Positions 1-7,155 of a stretch of DNA of 37,380 nt are shown here, piece by piece (within the stretch, counting starts at the first letter, position 1; every line of letters starts with the position of its first letter). The position numbers and the translations under genes were made by a program. The notes under the pieces were generated by a model, which made no database searches, was not told the DNA's origin, and saw only the letters and a program-made list of their open reading frames with translations. The DNA comes from Clostridia bacterium (GTDB lineage: Bacteria; Bacillota; Clostridia; Oscillospirales; CAG-272): NCBI GenBank assembly GCA_017481495.1, contig JAFUPC010000078.1, forward strand, positions 1-37,380, in the 5' to 3' direction.

Positions 1-43
1 AATCTGATCCTGGCCGGCAGACCCTCACGGGCGGCGGTCTGAT

Positions 44-440
44 TCAGTGCGCCTTTTGGAGCGATATCGGGGGATATACTCTGCCTTTCGGTGGTTTCCT
101 ACTGAGTTCGTTTTTCTTCTGCTCATTTATGCGGTGTTGCCCTAATACACGGAAGTTTTGTTCGATGTGAGTGGACTTCGGAATAACCACAACGCCGCGC
201 CGGATGTGCAGGCGGAGCATGATCTGTGCGGGCATTTTACTGTACCGCGTGCCGATGGCTTTCAGCTCCGGCAGATTGAACATCCCGTGTCTTCTTTCAC
301 CGAACAGTGTCCATGTTTCTGCCTGAATGCCGTATTTTTTATGCCAGGCAAGGGGCTCGGTTTACTGATGATGGATGATGGGGGTGAATCTCAATCTGGT
401 TGATCATCATCCGGATTCGGGCAAAGGATGCAAGGTCGAA
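44..440 (-). pseudogene. Aldo/keto reductase remnant, frameshifted and truncated
   Basis: Reading the minus strand gives pieces of an aldo/keto reductase in two frames. The first frame carries INQIEIHP, the conserved NQ-x-E-x-HP segment, and runs into a TAA near 338. A second frame then carries LAWHKKYGIQAETW, followed by the PAQIMLRLHIRRGVVVIPKS block that binds NADPH in this family, and stops at 44. The expected ENF...FDF tail is scrambled after IPKSTHIEQNF. The N-terminal half with the catalytic Asp/Tyr/Lys is missing; similarity fades near 440, just before the promoter at 481. I see one frameshift, a missing 5' half and a degenerate 3' end, so this is decayed rather than a sequencing slip. 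The similarity is secure; the exact limits are not. Confidence 0.75.
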
Positions 441-480
441 ATCTGCGAAAAACGCACGCTTTGTTATAAAAAAACGGAGT

Positions 481-534
481 TTAACATTTTAAAAACAAAA
501 AGTGAGCAAAACGTAAACATTAAGATGGTATAAT
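481..534 (+). promoter_or_regulatory. Promoter with four 11-bp-spaced PhoB/PhoP-like boxes
   Basis: Hexamers TTAACA (481), AAAACA (492), TGAGCA (503) and TAAACA (514) follow each other at exactly 11 bp. They are followed by 9 nt and TATAAT (529-534), with TGG in front of the -10. There is no TTGACA at the usual -35 place. Direct repeats of one helical turn replacing the -35 box are typical of OmpR/PhoB-family activators; Bacillus PhoP boxes are TT(A/T/C)ACA-like. The site drives the 51-residue peptide and probably the 107-residue protein. The regulator's identity is inferred. Confidence 0.65.
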
Positions 535-570
535 AGAGTAACATCAGAAGAGAAGTGGGGACAAGGTATC

Positions 571-726
571 ATGAAAAAGGTACTTCTGATTCTGCTCAGC
601 GCTGCTACAATGATTGCCGCCGCAATCATTATGTGGAAATTCGTATTTCCGCTGATCGGCGGTGTCATCGGGAAAATTTTTGAACTTCTCGGCAGATTGT
701 TCGGCGCGTTGACAGTATATCGCTGA
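571..726 (+). CDS. Small membrane peptide, 51 aa
   Basis: An open frame starts with MKKVLLILLSAA and ends at TGA 724-726. It has a basic start, one hydrophobic segment at about residues 5-28, and a second amphipathic to hydrophobic stretch containing FPLIGGVIGKIFELLGRLF. I recognise no family. It could be an inner-membrane peptide or an uncleaved signal-anchor protein. The gene sits 30-odd bases after a PhoB-like promoter, and the next gene follows after 59 nt without a clear promoter, so the two are probably co-transcribed. The Shine-Dalgarno sequence is poor (GTGGGGACAAGG upstream of the ATG). Conserved-looking promoter placement is the main reason to believe in it; expression is not shown. 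Confidence 0.55.
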   Translation: MKKVLLILLSAATMIAAAIIMWKFVFPLIGGVIGKIFELLGRLFGALTVYR

Positions 727-785
727 CATCATAAAAAGTTATTGATAATTAAAAATAAAATCAACATACATGGAGGAATCACATC

Positions 786-1109
786 ATGAGTGAATACAAA
801 CTGAAAAGCAGCAAGATCGAAAAGGCCGTCGTCAACGCCTACAAGAAAATCGAATCCAAGTTCGTAGATGCGTTCATTAATGAAGACGGAACGCTGAAGA
901 CCGGCGGTATAGCAGAAAAAGCAACCGGTGCGTACCAGAAGATCGAGGACACAGCAATCGGTACCTACAAGAAGGTGGAAGATGCGGCAGTCGGTGCTTA
1001 TAAGAAAGTGGAAGATGCGTTCGTCGAAGCATTCCTTGAGGAAGTCAGCAAAGACGAGGATGCGGATACCGACAGCGCCGGGAGCGATCAGAAAAAGACC
1101 GCTGAATAA
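786..1109 (+). CDS. 11-residue amphipathic repeat protein, 107 aa
   Basis: This is a short, highly charged, soluble protein without signal peptide or membrane segment. Its core is a tandem 11-residue repeat of the form GxYKK(I/V)EDxAV, with aromatic residues at 50, 61, 72 and 83 (Y, Y, Y, F). A related module, YKKIESKFVDAF, lies at residues 19-30 and recurs as YKKVEDAFVEAF at 72-83. The tail after residue 88 is acidic and low in complexity. Eleven-residue amphipathic repeats form extended 11/3 helices that lie on membranes in unrelated proteins (alpha-synuclein and apolipoproteins), so lipid binding is a reasonable inference and no more. GGAGG precedes the ATG by 8 nt. It lies between a PhoB-like promoter and a terminator, just upstream of an ABC exporter operon. 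Such YKKIED proteins occur in other Firmicutes but have no assigned function that I know. Confidence 0.85.
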   Translation: MSEYKLKSSKIEKAVVNAYKKIESKFVDAFINEDGTLKTGGIAEKATGAYQKIEDTAIGTYKKVEDAAVGAYKKVEDAFVEAFLEEVSKDEDADTDSAGSDQKKTAE

Positions 1110-1142
1110 GCGGAACCTGTTATTTGCAGGATAACCGTAAAC

Positions 1143-1183
1143 GAGCCTGTATCCTGCCGGAGAGCGCGGGAACAGGCTTTTTC
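1143..1183 (+). terminator. Rho-independent terminator after the repeat protein
   Basis: AGCCTGT (1144-1150) pairs with ACAGGCT (1172-1178) and is followed by a short T run. The roughly 21-nt loop can add TCC/GGA pairs. It separates the small-protein unit from the ABC operon, which has its own promoter. Confidence 0.7.
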
Positions 1184-1209
1184 TGCGGATTTTTGGATTT
1201 CATAATTTC

Positions 1210-1252
1210 TTAACATTTCAAAAACACGATACCAACATCCGTGCGGTATAAT
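1210..1252 (+). promoter_or_regulatory. Promoter with three 11-bp-spaced PhoB/PhoP-like boxes
   Basis: TTAACA (1210), AAAACA (1221) and CCAACA (1232) are spaced 11 bp apart. They are followed by 9 nt ending in GG and by TATAAT (1247-1252). The first two hexamers and the phase are identical to the promoter at 481, and again there is no TTGACA -35. This drives the four-gene ABC operon. The shared design makes co-regulation with the upstream small-protein unit likely. Confidence 0.65.
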
Positions 1253-1290
1253 GTTACCGCAATATAAATAATGGAGAGGAATTGATTCAA

Positions 1291-2202
1291 ATGAACGCGA
1301 TAGAAATCAGAAATCTGTCCAAAAGCTTCCGCGGGCTGTATGCGGTGGATCATCTGAACATGACGGTTCCGGTCGGTGCCATTTACGGCTTCATCGGTGA
1401 AAACGGTTCCGGCAAATCCACCACGGAAAAGCTCATCTGCGGACATCTGGTTCCCGATGCGGGCGAGATCCGGCTGTTCGGCCGGGATTACACGGATGCG
1501 GGTGTCAGAGTGCGTGTCGGCGCGCTGATTGAGAATGCCGGATGCTTCCCGAATTCCAGTGTCCGGGACAACCTGATGATGCAGGCCATCAATCTGGGTC
1601 TGGAGGACCGCGACGGGGAGATCAACCGGGTACTTGCCATCGTCCGCATGGAGGATGCGGCAAACATCAAATTCAAGAGCTGTTCGCTCGGTATGAAACA
1701 GCGCATCGGCATTGCAATGGCACTGCTCGGCGACCCGGCACTGCTCATTCTCGACGAACCCATCAACGGTCTGGACACCGACGGTATGTGCATCATGCGG
1801 GAGATCCTTGTGGACATCACAAAGAACTACGGCTGTACGGTCGTCATTTCCTCCCACATTCTGGGAGAGCTGGAAAAAATCGCCACGCATTACGGCATCA
1901 TTCGCCAAGGGAAAATGATCATGGAGCTTTCCGCCGAGGAAATGGACAGCCGCGCACAGGTTTTCATCTCGCTGAAAACCAAAGATGTGCGGGGTGCGAT
2001 GGCGGTTCTGAAACAGCATTATACCGATGTGCGCCTGACGGAAGACGGTGGTCTGCGGGTCTATGACGTGGACGACACGGAGGGCATCGTAAAGGTATTG
2101 CTTGAAAACGGTCATGTGGTCAGCGAAATCTGGCGCAACAAGATCGGACTGGAGGAATATTACATTGAACTCATGTCAAAGAAAGGAGCGGATGCAACAT
2201 GA
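1291..2202 (+). CDS. ABC transporter ATP-binding protein, BcrA/lantibiotic-immunity type (copy 1)
   Basis: A 303-residue ATPase that would power an ABC-2 type exporter at the cytoplasmic membrane. The Walker A motif GENGSGKST, the signature in the degenerate form SLGMKQR that is typical of BcrA/LanF-like ATPases, the Walker B motif LLILDEPINGLD and the switch His in ISSHILGEL are all present. The C-terminal domain ends KIGLEEYYIELM, as in its paralogue at 3039. I start at ATG 1291 because GAGAGGA lies 10 nt upstream and because MNAIEI matches the start of the paralogue; an upstream TTG at 1282 lacks this support. The stop overlaps the permease start in ATGA. This family exports bacteriocins or other membrane-active peptides or lipids; the substrate here is unknown. 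The PhoB-like promoter suggests induction by phosphate or envelope stress. Confidence 0.93.
   Translation: MNAIEIRNLSKSFRGLYAVDHLNMTVPVGAIYGFIGENGSGKSTTEKLICGHLVPDAGEIRLFGRDYTDAGVRVRVGALIENAGCFPNSSVRDNLMMQAINLGLEDRDGEINRVLAIVRMEDAANIKFKSCSLGMKQRIGIAMALLGDPALLILDEPINGLDTDGMCIMREILVDITKNYGCTVVISSHILGELEKIATHYGIIRQGKMIMELSAEEMDSRAQVFISLKTKDVRGAMAVLKQHYTDVRLTEDGGLRVYDVDDTEGIVKVLLENGHVVSEIWRNKIGLEEYYIELMSKKGADAT
1687..1746 (+). repeat. 60-bp perfect repeat shared with 3435-3494
   Basis: This stretch in the signature to Walker B region of the first ATPase gene is identical over 60 bases to 3435-3494 in the second, whereas flanking codons differ at many third positions. It marks a tandem duplication, with possible gene conversion. 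Confidence 0.85.
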
Positions 2203-3023
2203 CACGCGAACTGCAGTTTGAAACGCCCGGCTTTGCAAAGCGTCTGCGCGGAATGCTGGGTGTGGACTTTTACCGGCTGTTCCACACGCCGATGTTTTAC
2301 ATCTTTCTTGCCATTGCCGCATTCATTCCGGCACTCATCGTCGGAACGACGGGAATGCAGAATCCCGATGGAACGGTGACACAGGGACTGTACACGAACG
2401 TCTGGAACGCGGTCGCCGCGGACACGCCGCTGTATACATTCCATGACATGGGCGGATACGCAAACATGAACATGGTGTTCATTTTCGGCGGCATCATGGT
2501 CTCCATCTTCATCGGACACGATTACAAGAGCGGCTATGTCAAGCAGCTGTTCACCACGCACGCAAAGAAGCAGGACTATATGCTCTCCAAAACCATCACC
2601 TGCGCATTTGCGATGATGGGAATGTGCATCACGTATCTTGTGGGTGCGATCGCGGCAGGTCTGCTCGTCGGACTGGATTTCTCGGTCAATGTCGGGTCAC
2701 TTGTGATCGCGGTTCTCAGCAAAATGCTCATGAGCTTCGGCTGGGCAAGCCTGTATACGTTTCTGAATATCATTTTCAGAAGATATTTCGGCATTTCCAT
2801 CGCTTCGTCCTTCTTCTTCGGAACGGGAATTCTGATCATCGGTATCGGTGCAATCCTTGGCGATACACCGCTGATCAATGTTTTCCTTTACGGCTCGTCG
2901 GTCTATGCGTGTCTCGGTGCCAATATCGTGACACTTGTGGTCTGCCTTGTCTGCTCGGCAGTCTGGACGGCCGTGTATCAGCTGCTCGGAACGCGCATTC
3001 TCTCGAAATGCGACATCTATTAA
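2199..3023 (+). CDS. ABC-2 type transporter permease (copy 1)
   Basis: A 274-residue integral membrane protein, the likely partner of the ATPase upstream, with which it overlaps by four bases (ATGA). It has a cytoplasmic start (about residues 1-25), then a membrane segment containing MFYIFLAIAAFIPALIVG, a large extracytoplasmic loop of about 50 residues, and about five more hydrophobic segments to the end. The motif GHDYKSGYVKQLF after the second membrane segment is the conserved cytoplasmic coupling helix of BcrB/LanEG-like permeases. AAAGGAG precedes the start. Sequence and layout resemble the second permease at 3944, so a heterodimer of two permeases and two ATPases is possible, as in LanFEG immunity transporters. 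Substrate unknown. Confidence 0.88.
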   Translation: MTRELQFETPGFAKRLRGMLGVDFYRLFHTPMFYIFLAIAAFIPALIVGTTGMQNPDGTVTQGLYTNVWNAVAADTPLYTFHDMGGYANMNMVFIFGGIMVSIFIGHDYKSGYVKQLFTTHAKKQDYMLSKTITCAFAMMGMCITYLVGAIAAGLLVGLDFSVNVGSLVIAVLSKMLMSFGWASLYTFLNIIFRRYFGISIASSFFFGTGILIIGIGAILGDTPLINVFLYGSSVYACLGANIVTLVVCLVCSAVWTAVYQLLGTRILSKCDIY

Positions 3024-3038
3024 AGGAGGCATCAGGGA

Positions 3039-3944
3039 ATGAATGCAATTGAAATCAAGGGTCTGACAAAGAATTTCGGTGCAAAGCAGGCGCTGAAAGG
3101 GCTTACCATGACTGTTCCGCAGGGTGCCATTTACGGCTTTATCGGCGAAAACGGCTCCGGAAAATCCACAACGGAAAAGCTCATCTGCGGTCTGATGCCA
3201 TTTGACGGCGGAAGCATCAGGCTGTTCGGGCGGAGCGGTGATGATGCGGATGTCCGCGCATCCATCGGTGTGCTCATCGAGTCACCCGGCTGTTTTCCGA
3301 ATCTCACCGTCTGGAACAATATGAAATTGCAGGCGGCGAATCTCGGCATCAAAAATGCCGATGCGGAAATACGGAAGATCCTGAAAACCGTCCGCATGGA
3401 GGGTGCCGCCGGAAATAAATACAAAAACTGCTCTCTCGGTATGAAACAGCGCATCGGCATTGCAATGGCACTGCTCGGCGACCCGGCACTGCTCGTCCTT
3501 GACGAACCGATCAACGGTCTGGATGCGGACGGTATGCGCATCATGCGGGAAGTGCTGACGGAGCTTTCCCGAAAAGGACATACCGTCGTCATTTCGTCCC
3601 ATATTCTCGGAGAACTGGAAAAGATCGCCACGCACTACGGCATCGTCCGCGGCGGAAAAATGCTGTGCGAGATGACGGCGGAAGAGCTGGATGCGGGATG
3701 CCGCACCTATACCGCGCTCCGCGCCGCGGAACAGAACCGCGCGAAGGCGATCCTCTCATGTCGGTATTCCCGCGTGGAAGAGGACGAAGCCGGATACATC
3801 CGTGTGTACGATGCGAAAACACCGGAGGAGGTCGTTGTGCATCTGTATGAAAACGGGATCACGGTAAACGAGCTTCGCCGAGCGAAGATCGGATTGGAAG
3901 AATATTATATTGATCTGATGAAAGAGAAAGGGGAAAATCACTGA
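3039..3944 (+). CDS. ABC transporter ATP-binding protein, BcrA type (copy 2)
   Basis: A 301-residue ATPase closely related to the one at 1291. It has GENGSGKST (Walker A), SLGMKQR in place of LSGGQ, LLVLDEPINGLD (Walker B), ISSHILGEL (switch region) and the tail KIGLEEYYIDLM. The start is set by AAAGGAGG 9 nt before the ATG, 15 nt after the first permease. It overlaps the second permease by one base (TGATG). It shares a 60-bp identical run with its paralogue, which points to a tandem duplication kept partly homogeneous. The paralogues differ mainly in the C-terminal 70 residues, the part expected to tune partner or signal recognition. It probably energises the same export complex as the first pair; the substrate is unknown. 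Confidence 0.93.
   Translation: MNAIEIKGLTKNFGAKQALKGLTMTVPQGAIYGFIGENGSGKSTTEKLICGLMPFDGGSIRLFGRSGDDADVRASIGVLIESPGCFPNLTVWNNMKLQAANLGIKNADAEIRKILKTVRMEGAAGNKYKNCSLGMKQRIGIAMALLGDPALLVLDEPINGLDADGMRIMREVLTELSRKGHTVVISSHILGELEKIATHYGIVRGGKMLCEMTAEELDAGCRTYTALRAAEQNRAKAILSCRYSRVEEDEAGYIRVYDAKTPEEVVVHLYENGITVNELRRAKIGLEEYYIDLMKEKGENH
3435..3494 (+). repeat. 60-bp perfect repeat shared with 1687-1746
   Basis: Second copy of the identical run in the paired ATPase gene, covering the codons from the end of the signature motif to the start of Walker B. Confidence 0.85.
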
Positions 3945-4732
3945 TGAATTTTGAAAAATCATCCTTTGGCGGACGGCTCGGGCGGATGCTGAACGTCGAT
4001 TTCCGCAGAATGTTCCGCTCACCCCTTTTCTGGATCATGATGGGAATCTGCTTTGTCGCACCGGTGCTCATTCTTGTGATGACGACGATGATGGACGGCA
4101 GTGTCTCCGTTGACCCGCAGACCGGCGTGGAAACCGTCATGGAAGCTTTTGACAATGTATGGCAGGCGGTGGAATCCGTCAGCGGAAGCGGGATGGCGAT
4201 GAATATGATGGCGATGTGCAACATCAATCTGCTGTTCTTTGCGGCGGCAGTGCTGGTGAGCCTGTTTGTGTCGGAAGATTTCAAGAGCGGATATGCAAAG
4301 AATCTGTTTACCGTCCGACCGAAAAAAGCAGATTACGTCATTTCAAAGCTTCTCGTCGGCTGGATAAGCGGGGCACTCATGCTCCTTGCGTACTTTGTCG
4401 GCGCGATGTTCGGCGGCGTGCTGTCCGGACTTTCCTTTGATGCGGGTGTCACGATGGGCGAGATCGTGATGTGTCTGGTGTCGAAAATGCTTCTGATGGG
4501 CGTATTTGTTGCCATTGATACGCTTGCGAGCGTCATCGGTAAGCAGAAAACGTGGATGTCTATGGTCGGTTCCCTTGCTGTTGGAATGTTACTGTTCATG
4601 ATGATCCCGTCAGTGACGCCGCTTGACTCCACGCCTATGAATGCGGTGCTCTGCCTTGTCGCGGGGATTGCCGCAGGAGGCGGTCTGGGTGCTGTCAGCT
4701 GTGCGGTGCTGAAAAAGACGAGCGTGGTATAA
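3944..4732 (+). CDS. ABC-2 type transporter permease (copy 2)
   Basis: A 262-residue membrane protein, paralogue of the permease at 2199. It has an N-terminal cytoplasmic stretch, a first membrane segment (FWIMMGICFVAPVLILVM), an extracytoplasmic loop, and then about five hydrophobic segments. SEDFKSGYAKNLF matches the GHDYKSGYVKQLF coupling helix of copy 1, which supports common descent of the two ATPase/permease pairs. Translation is coupled to the ATPase by a one-base overlap. It is the last gene of the operon, followed by a hairpin at 4794. It probably forms the transmembrane path with copy 1; the substrate cannot be told from the sequence. Confidence 0.88.
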   Translation: MNFEKSSFGGRLGRMLNVDFRRMFRSPLFWIMMGICFVAPVLILVMTTMMDGSVSVDPQTGVETVMEAFDNVWQAVESVSGSGMAMNMMAMCNINLLFFAAAVLVSLFVSEDFKSGYAKNLFTVRPKKADYVISKLLVGWISGALMLLAYFVGAMFGGVLSGLSFDAGVTMGEIVMCLVSKMLLMGVFVAIDTLASVIGKQKTWMSMVGSLAVGMLLFMMIPSVTPLDSTPMNAVLCLVAGIAAGGGLGAVSCAVLKKTSVV

Positions 4733-4793
4733 CAGGCGATGCTGTTAATTTAAGGATTGAGGATCCCGGCAGAAAAGAAAAAGAAAAATAACA

Positions 4794-4828
4794 GGGGTGC
4801 TGCACGCAAGTACAACACCCCGTTTGTA
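4794..4828. terminator. Bidirectional terminator between convergent genes
   Basis: GGGGTG (4794-4799) pairs with CACCCC (4816-4821), with TG/CA pairs inside. On the plus strand GTTTGTATT follows. On the minus strand a long T-rich stretch (rich in TTTTTC) follows. It can end both the ABC operon and the convergent rhamnosidase gene. Confidence 0.65.
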
Positions 4829-4850
4829 TTATGATGTAATTTCCCCGTTT

Positions 4851-7034
4851 TCAGCTTTGGAGCACAAACGTGTTGACTCCTGCCCCCAGCGTTTCCCCAC
4901 GGAAAACCGCCGTGATGCCGAACGGAACCGCCACCGTCAGATAAACGCCGTCTGCCTCCTTTTTCCAGTCAACGGAAATTGTTCCGCGGCCGCCGGGAAG
5001 TGCAATCGAACCCTTTGCATAAGACAGTCCGTCAAAGAAGCACGGCTCGATGGAAACCTCCGCATATGCGGGAGCAGTCGGGCGGATACCGATGACCGTC
5101 TTCATCATCCACGACATGAAGTCGGAATACATATGGTGATTGTGCGAGTCGCGCATATGCCACATTTCGTAAAGCGTCGTCATGCCGTCCTCGTACCAGT
5201 TCCGATAGGAGGGGAAGCCGGATGCCGTGACGATTTTATAAGCGTATTCTTGCAGTCCGCACTTGTTCAGTGCCATATAGAGATGCCGCAGACCGACCAT
5301 GCCGCAGTCGTGGTGGAAATCCTTTTCTTCAACCAGCCGTGCAAGCTGTTTGGCAAGCGGTTCCAACTCGTCATAAATGTCGTGATAAATCATCATCGCG
5401 GCGGCGGTCTGCTTGTCGATGACCGAGGTGCCGTCGGGGGAGAGATACTTCTTTTTGTGGATGGCAATGCGCTCTGCAAGCAGGGATTCGTAGGGCGCGG
5501 TATCCGCACCCGCAAAGCCGGCGGCGAGCAGGGCGATCCGTGCGAATTTCACGCGGTAGACGGAATTGATGAACGCGGCGCAGACCTTGTCGTTTCCGTT
5601 GGGTGCCGCCCAGTCGTCAAGACCGAACGTAACGTCGCCGTTTTCGTCTTCCCGCGTGACAAGATATGCCATATAGCGGTCAAAATACGGCAGGGTATCG
5701 ACAAGCGGCTGTTTGTCGCCCGTGTGCAGATACAGACGGTACGGAACCTCAAACAGGACGCCGTCCGAGACCGGCCCGTTGCCCCAGCCGTATCCCCAGC
5801 CGGAGGAGGGAACGATGCCCGGCATCTGTCCGTCGGGAAGCTGGGCATCCCGTAAATCCTGCAGCCACTTTGCGAACAGCCGCTCCGTTTCAAAATCGGT
5901 CAGCATCTGCTCACATGATGCCTGCGCGTCGTTGCACCAACCGAGCTTTTCGCGGGTCGGGCAGTCGGTCGGCATATAAAAGAGGTTCGACCACGTTGCC
6001 ATCTGACCGGCGCGGAATGCACCGTTCAGAAACGCATCGGAGCATTCAAACGCGGAACGCACCTCGACCGCCTGGTGAACGAACACACCGGAAACCGTGG
6101 AAAGGTCGGGGGATTTCAGTCCCGTGACTTCAATATAGCGGAACCCGTGGTACGCAAAGCGCGGCGACCAGACAAACGGCTTTCCGTCGCAGATGAATCT
6201 GTCAATGGCAAAATCGGTGTCGGGATAATGGTGTCCCATGTTGAAATAATTCATCTCGCCGCTCTCGTCCAGCTTTTCGGCGTAGCGGATGACAAGTTCG
6301 TCTCCTGCATCCTGCCGTTCGTCGAGTCGCAAAAGGACAAAGCCGGACAGATTCTGTCCCATGTCAAAGATGTATCTGCCGTCACCTTTGTCCCACATCT
6401 GCTGTGCGGGAAAAATGCGGTCAGCCCGGATCGGCTCGCATTCGCAGAGGCGGAAAACACCCGTGGGCGGCGTGGTGTCGGAGACGGCATACCCCCATGC
6501 GCTGTCGTCATAAGAAATGCCTGTCCAGCTACTGTCGTATTTCCGTGCATCGAAATGCTCACCCGAGCGGAGCTGGTTGTAGATGACGGGAGAATCGGCG
6601 GTGCATTTCCACGTCATGTCGGAGGAGAGAATGCGTTTGCCATTGACGAACAGCTCTAAAATAAATTTCGGGCTGTCGCGCCACGGAGCGATGTTGTGGT
6701 CCCACGAGGTGCGGAAATACTCGTTGTACCAGCCGTTGCCGCAGATAACGGCGAACACGTTCTCGCCTTCTGTGACAAGGTCAGTAACATCATAAGTATT
6801 GTACCAGAGCGTCTTGCGGTAATCAGACACAGGCGCGGTGAAGAGGTCACCCGATACGGGATTCCCGTTCAGATAATAATACGCATACCCAAGACCGCAC
6901 ACCCGCACGAATGCGGACGAGACCGGTTCTCCGACCGAAAACACGCGGCGGAACATCGGCGCCCCGCCGTCGACGGCGGGATTGAATTTGCCGGGTGCTT
7001 TGATGAAGTTGACAAGAGAAAACGGAGCAGACAT
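4851..7034 (-). CDS. Alpha-L-rhamnosidase, GH78 (copy 1)
   Basis: A 727-residue enzyme expected to release terminal alpha-L-rhamnose from plant oligosaccharides or glycosides by inversion. Two beta-sandwich domains lead (about residues 25-330; the first contains GYYYLNG-like lectin-fold sequence), followed by an (alpha/alpha)6 barrel (340-650) and a C-terminal beta domain. The GH78 catalytic acids are visible: D357, E362 and D369 in DCPTREKLGWCND, with the spacing of D567/E572/D579 in Bacillus RhaB, and E623 in TTLYEMW. There is no signal peptide, so it acts in the cytoplasm on imported saccharides. AAGGAGG precedes the ATG. It has its own promoter (7071-7099) and is convergent with the ABC operon. 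Two more GH78 genes lie at 28646 and 33009. Confidence 0.93.
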   Translation of the reverse strand: MSAPFSLVNFIKAPGKFNPAVDGGAPMFRRVFSVGEPVSSAFVRVCGLGYAYYYLNGNPVSGDLFTAPVSDYRKTLWYNTYDVTDLVTEGENVFAVICGNGWYNEYFRTSWDHNIAPWRDSPKFILELFVNGKRILSSDMTWKCTADSPVIYNQLRSGEHFDARKYDSSWTGISYDDSAWGYAVSDTTPPTGVFRLCECEPIRADRIFPAQQMWDKGDGRYIFDMGQNLSGFVLLRLDERQDAGDELVIRYAEKLDESGEMNYFNMGHHYPDTDFAIDRFICDGKPFVWSPRFAYHGFRYIEVTGLKSPDLSTVSGVFVHQAVEVRSAFECSDAFLNGAFRAGQMATWSNLFYMPTDCPTREKLGWCNDAQASCEQMLTDFETERLFAKWLQDLRDAQLPDGQMPGIVPSSGWGYGWGNGPVSDGVLFEVPYRLYLHTGDKQPLVDTLPYFDRYMAYLVTREDENGDVTFGLDDWAAPNGNDKVCAAFINSVYRVKFARIALLAAGFAGADTAPYESLLAERIAIHKKKYLSPDGTSVIDKQTAAAMMIYHDIYDELEPLAKQLARLVEEKDFHHDCGMVGLRHLYMALNKCGLQEYAYKIVTASGFPSYRNWYEDGMTTLYEMWHMRDSHNHHMYSDFMSWMMKTVIGIRPTAPAYAEVSIEPCFFDGLSYAKGSIALPGGRGTISVDWKKEADGVYLTVAVPFGITAVFRGETLGAGVNTFVLQS

Positions 7035-7070
7035 AGAAAGTCCTCCTTGCTCATAAAATAGGGTATATTT

Positions 7071-7099
7071 ATTGTATCAGACAATACGGAAAAAGTCAA
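7071..7099 (-). promoter_or_regulatory. Sigma-70 promoter of the first GH78 gene
   Basis: On the minus strand TTGACT (7099-7094) and TACAAT (7076-7071) are separated by 17 nt. The start codon lies about 37 nt further on. It is divergent from the dapF promoter, with only 21 bp between the two -35 boxes. Confidence 0.75.
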
Positions 7100-7120
7100 G
7101 GGGTATTTTTATTTTTCCGC

Positions 7121-7149
7121 TTGACAAACTGCCGGGGGTGTGCTATAAT
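7121..7149 (+). promoter_or_regulatory. Consensus sigma-70 promoter of dapF
   Basis: TTGACA (7121-7126), a 17-nt spacer and TATAAT (7144-7149) form a perfect consensus. The expected transcription start is at about 7156, which coincides with an ATG. Confidence 0.85.
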
Positions 7150-7155
7150 ATTGAT

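Noticed and set aside
44..283. The 79-aa minus-strand frame as an intact small gene
   Set aside because: It is the C-terminal block of an aldo/keto reductase whose preceding codons continue upstream and in another frame, so it is part of a pseudogene.
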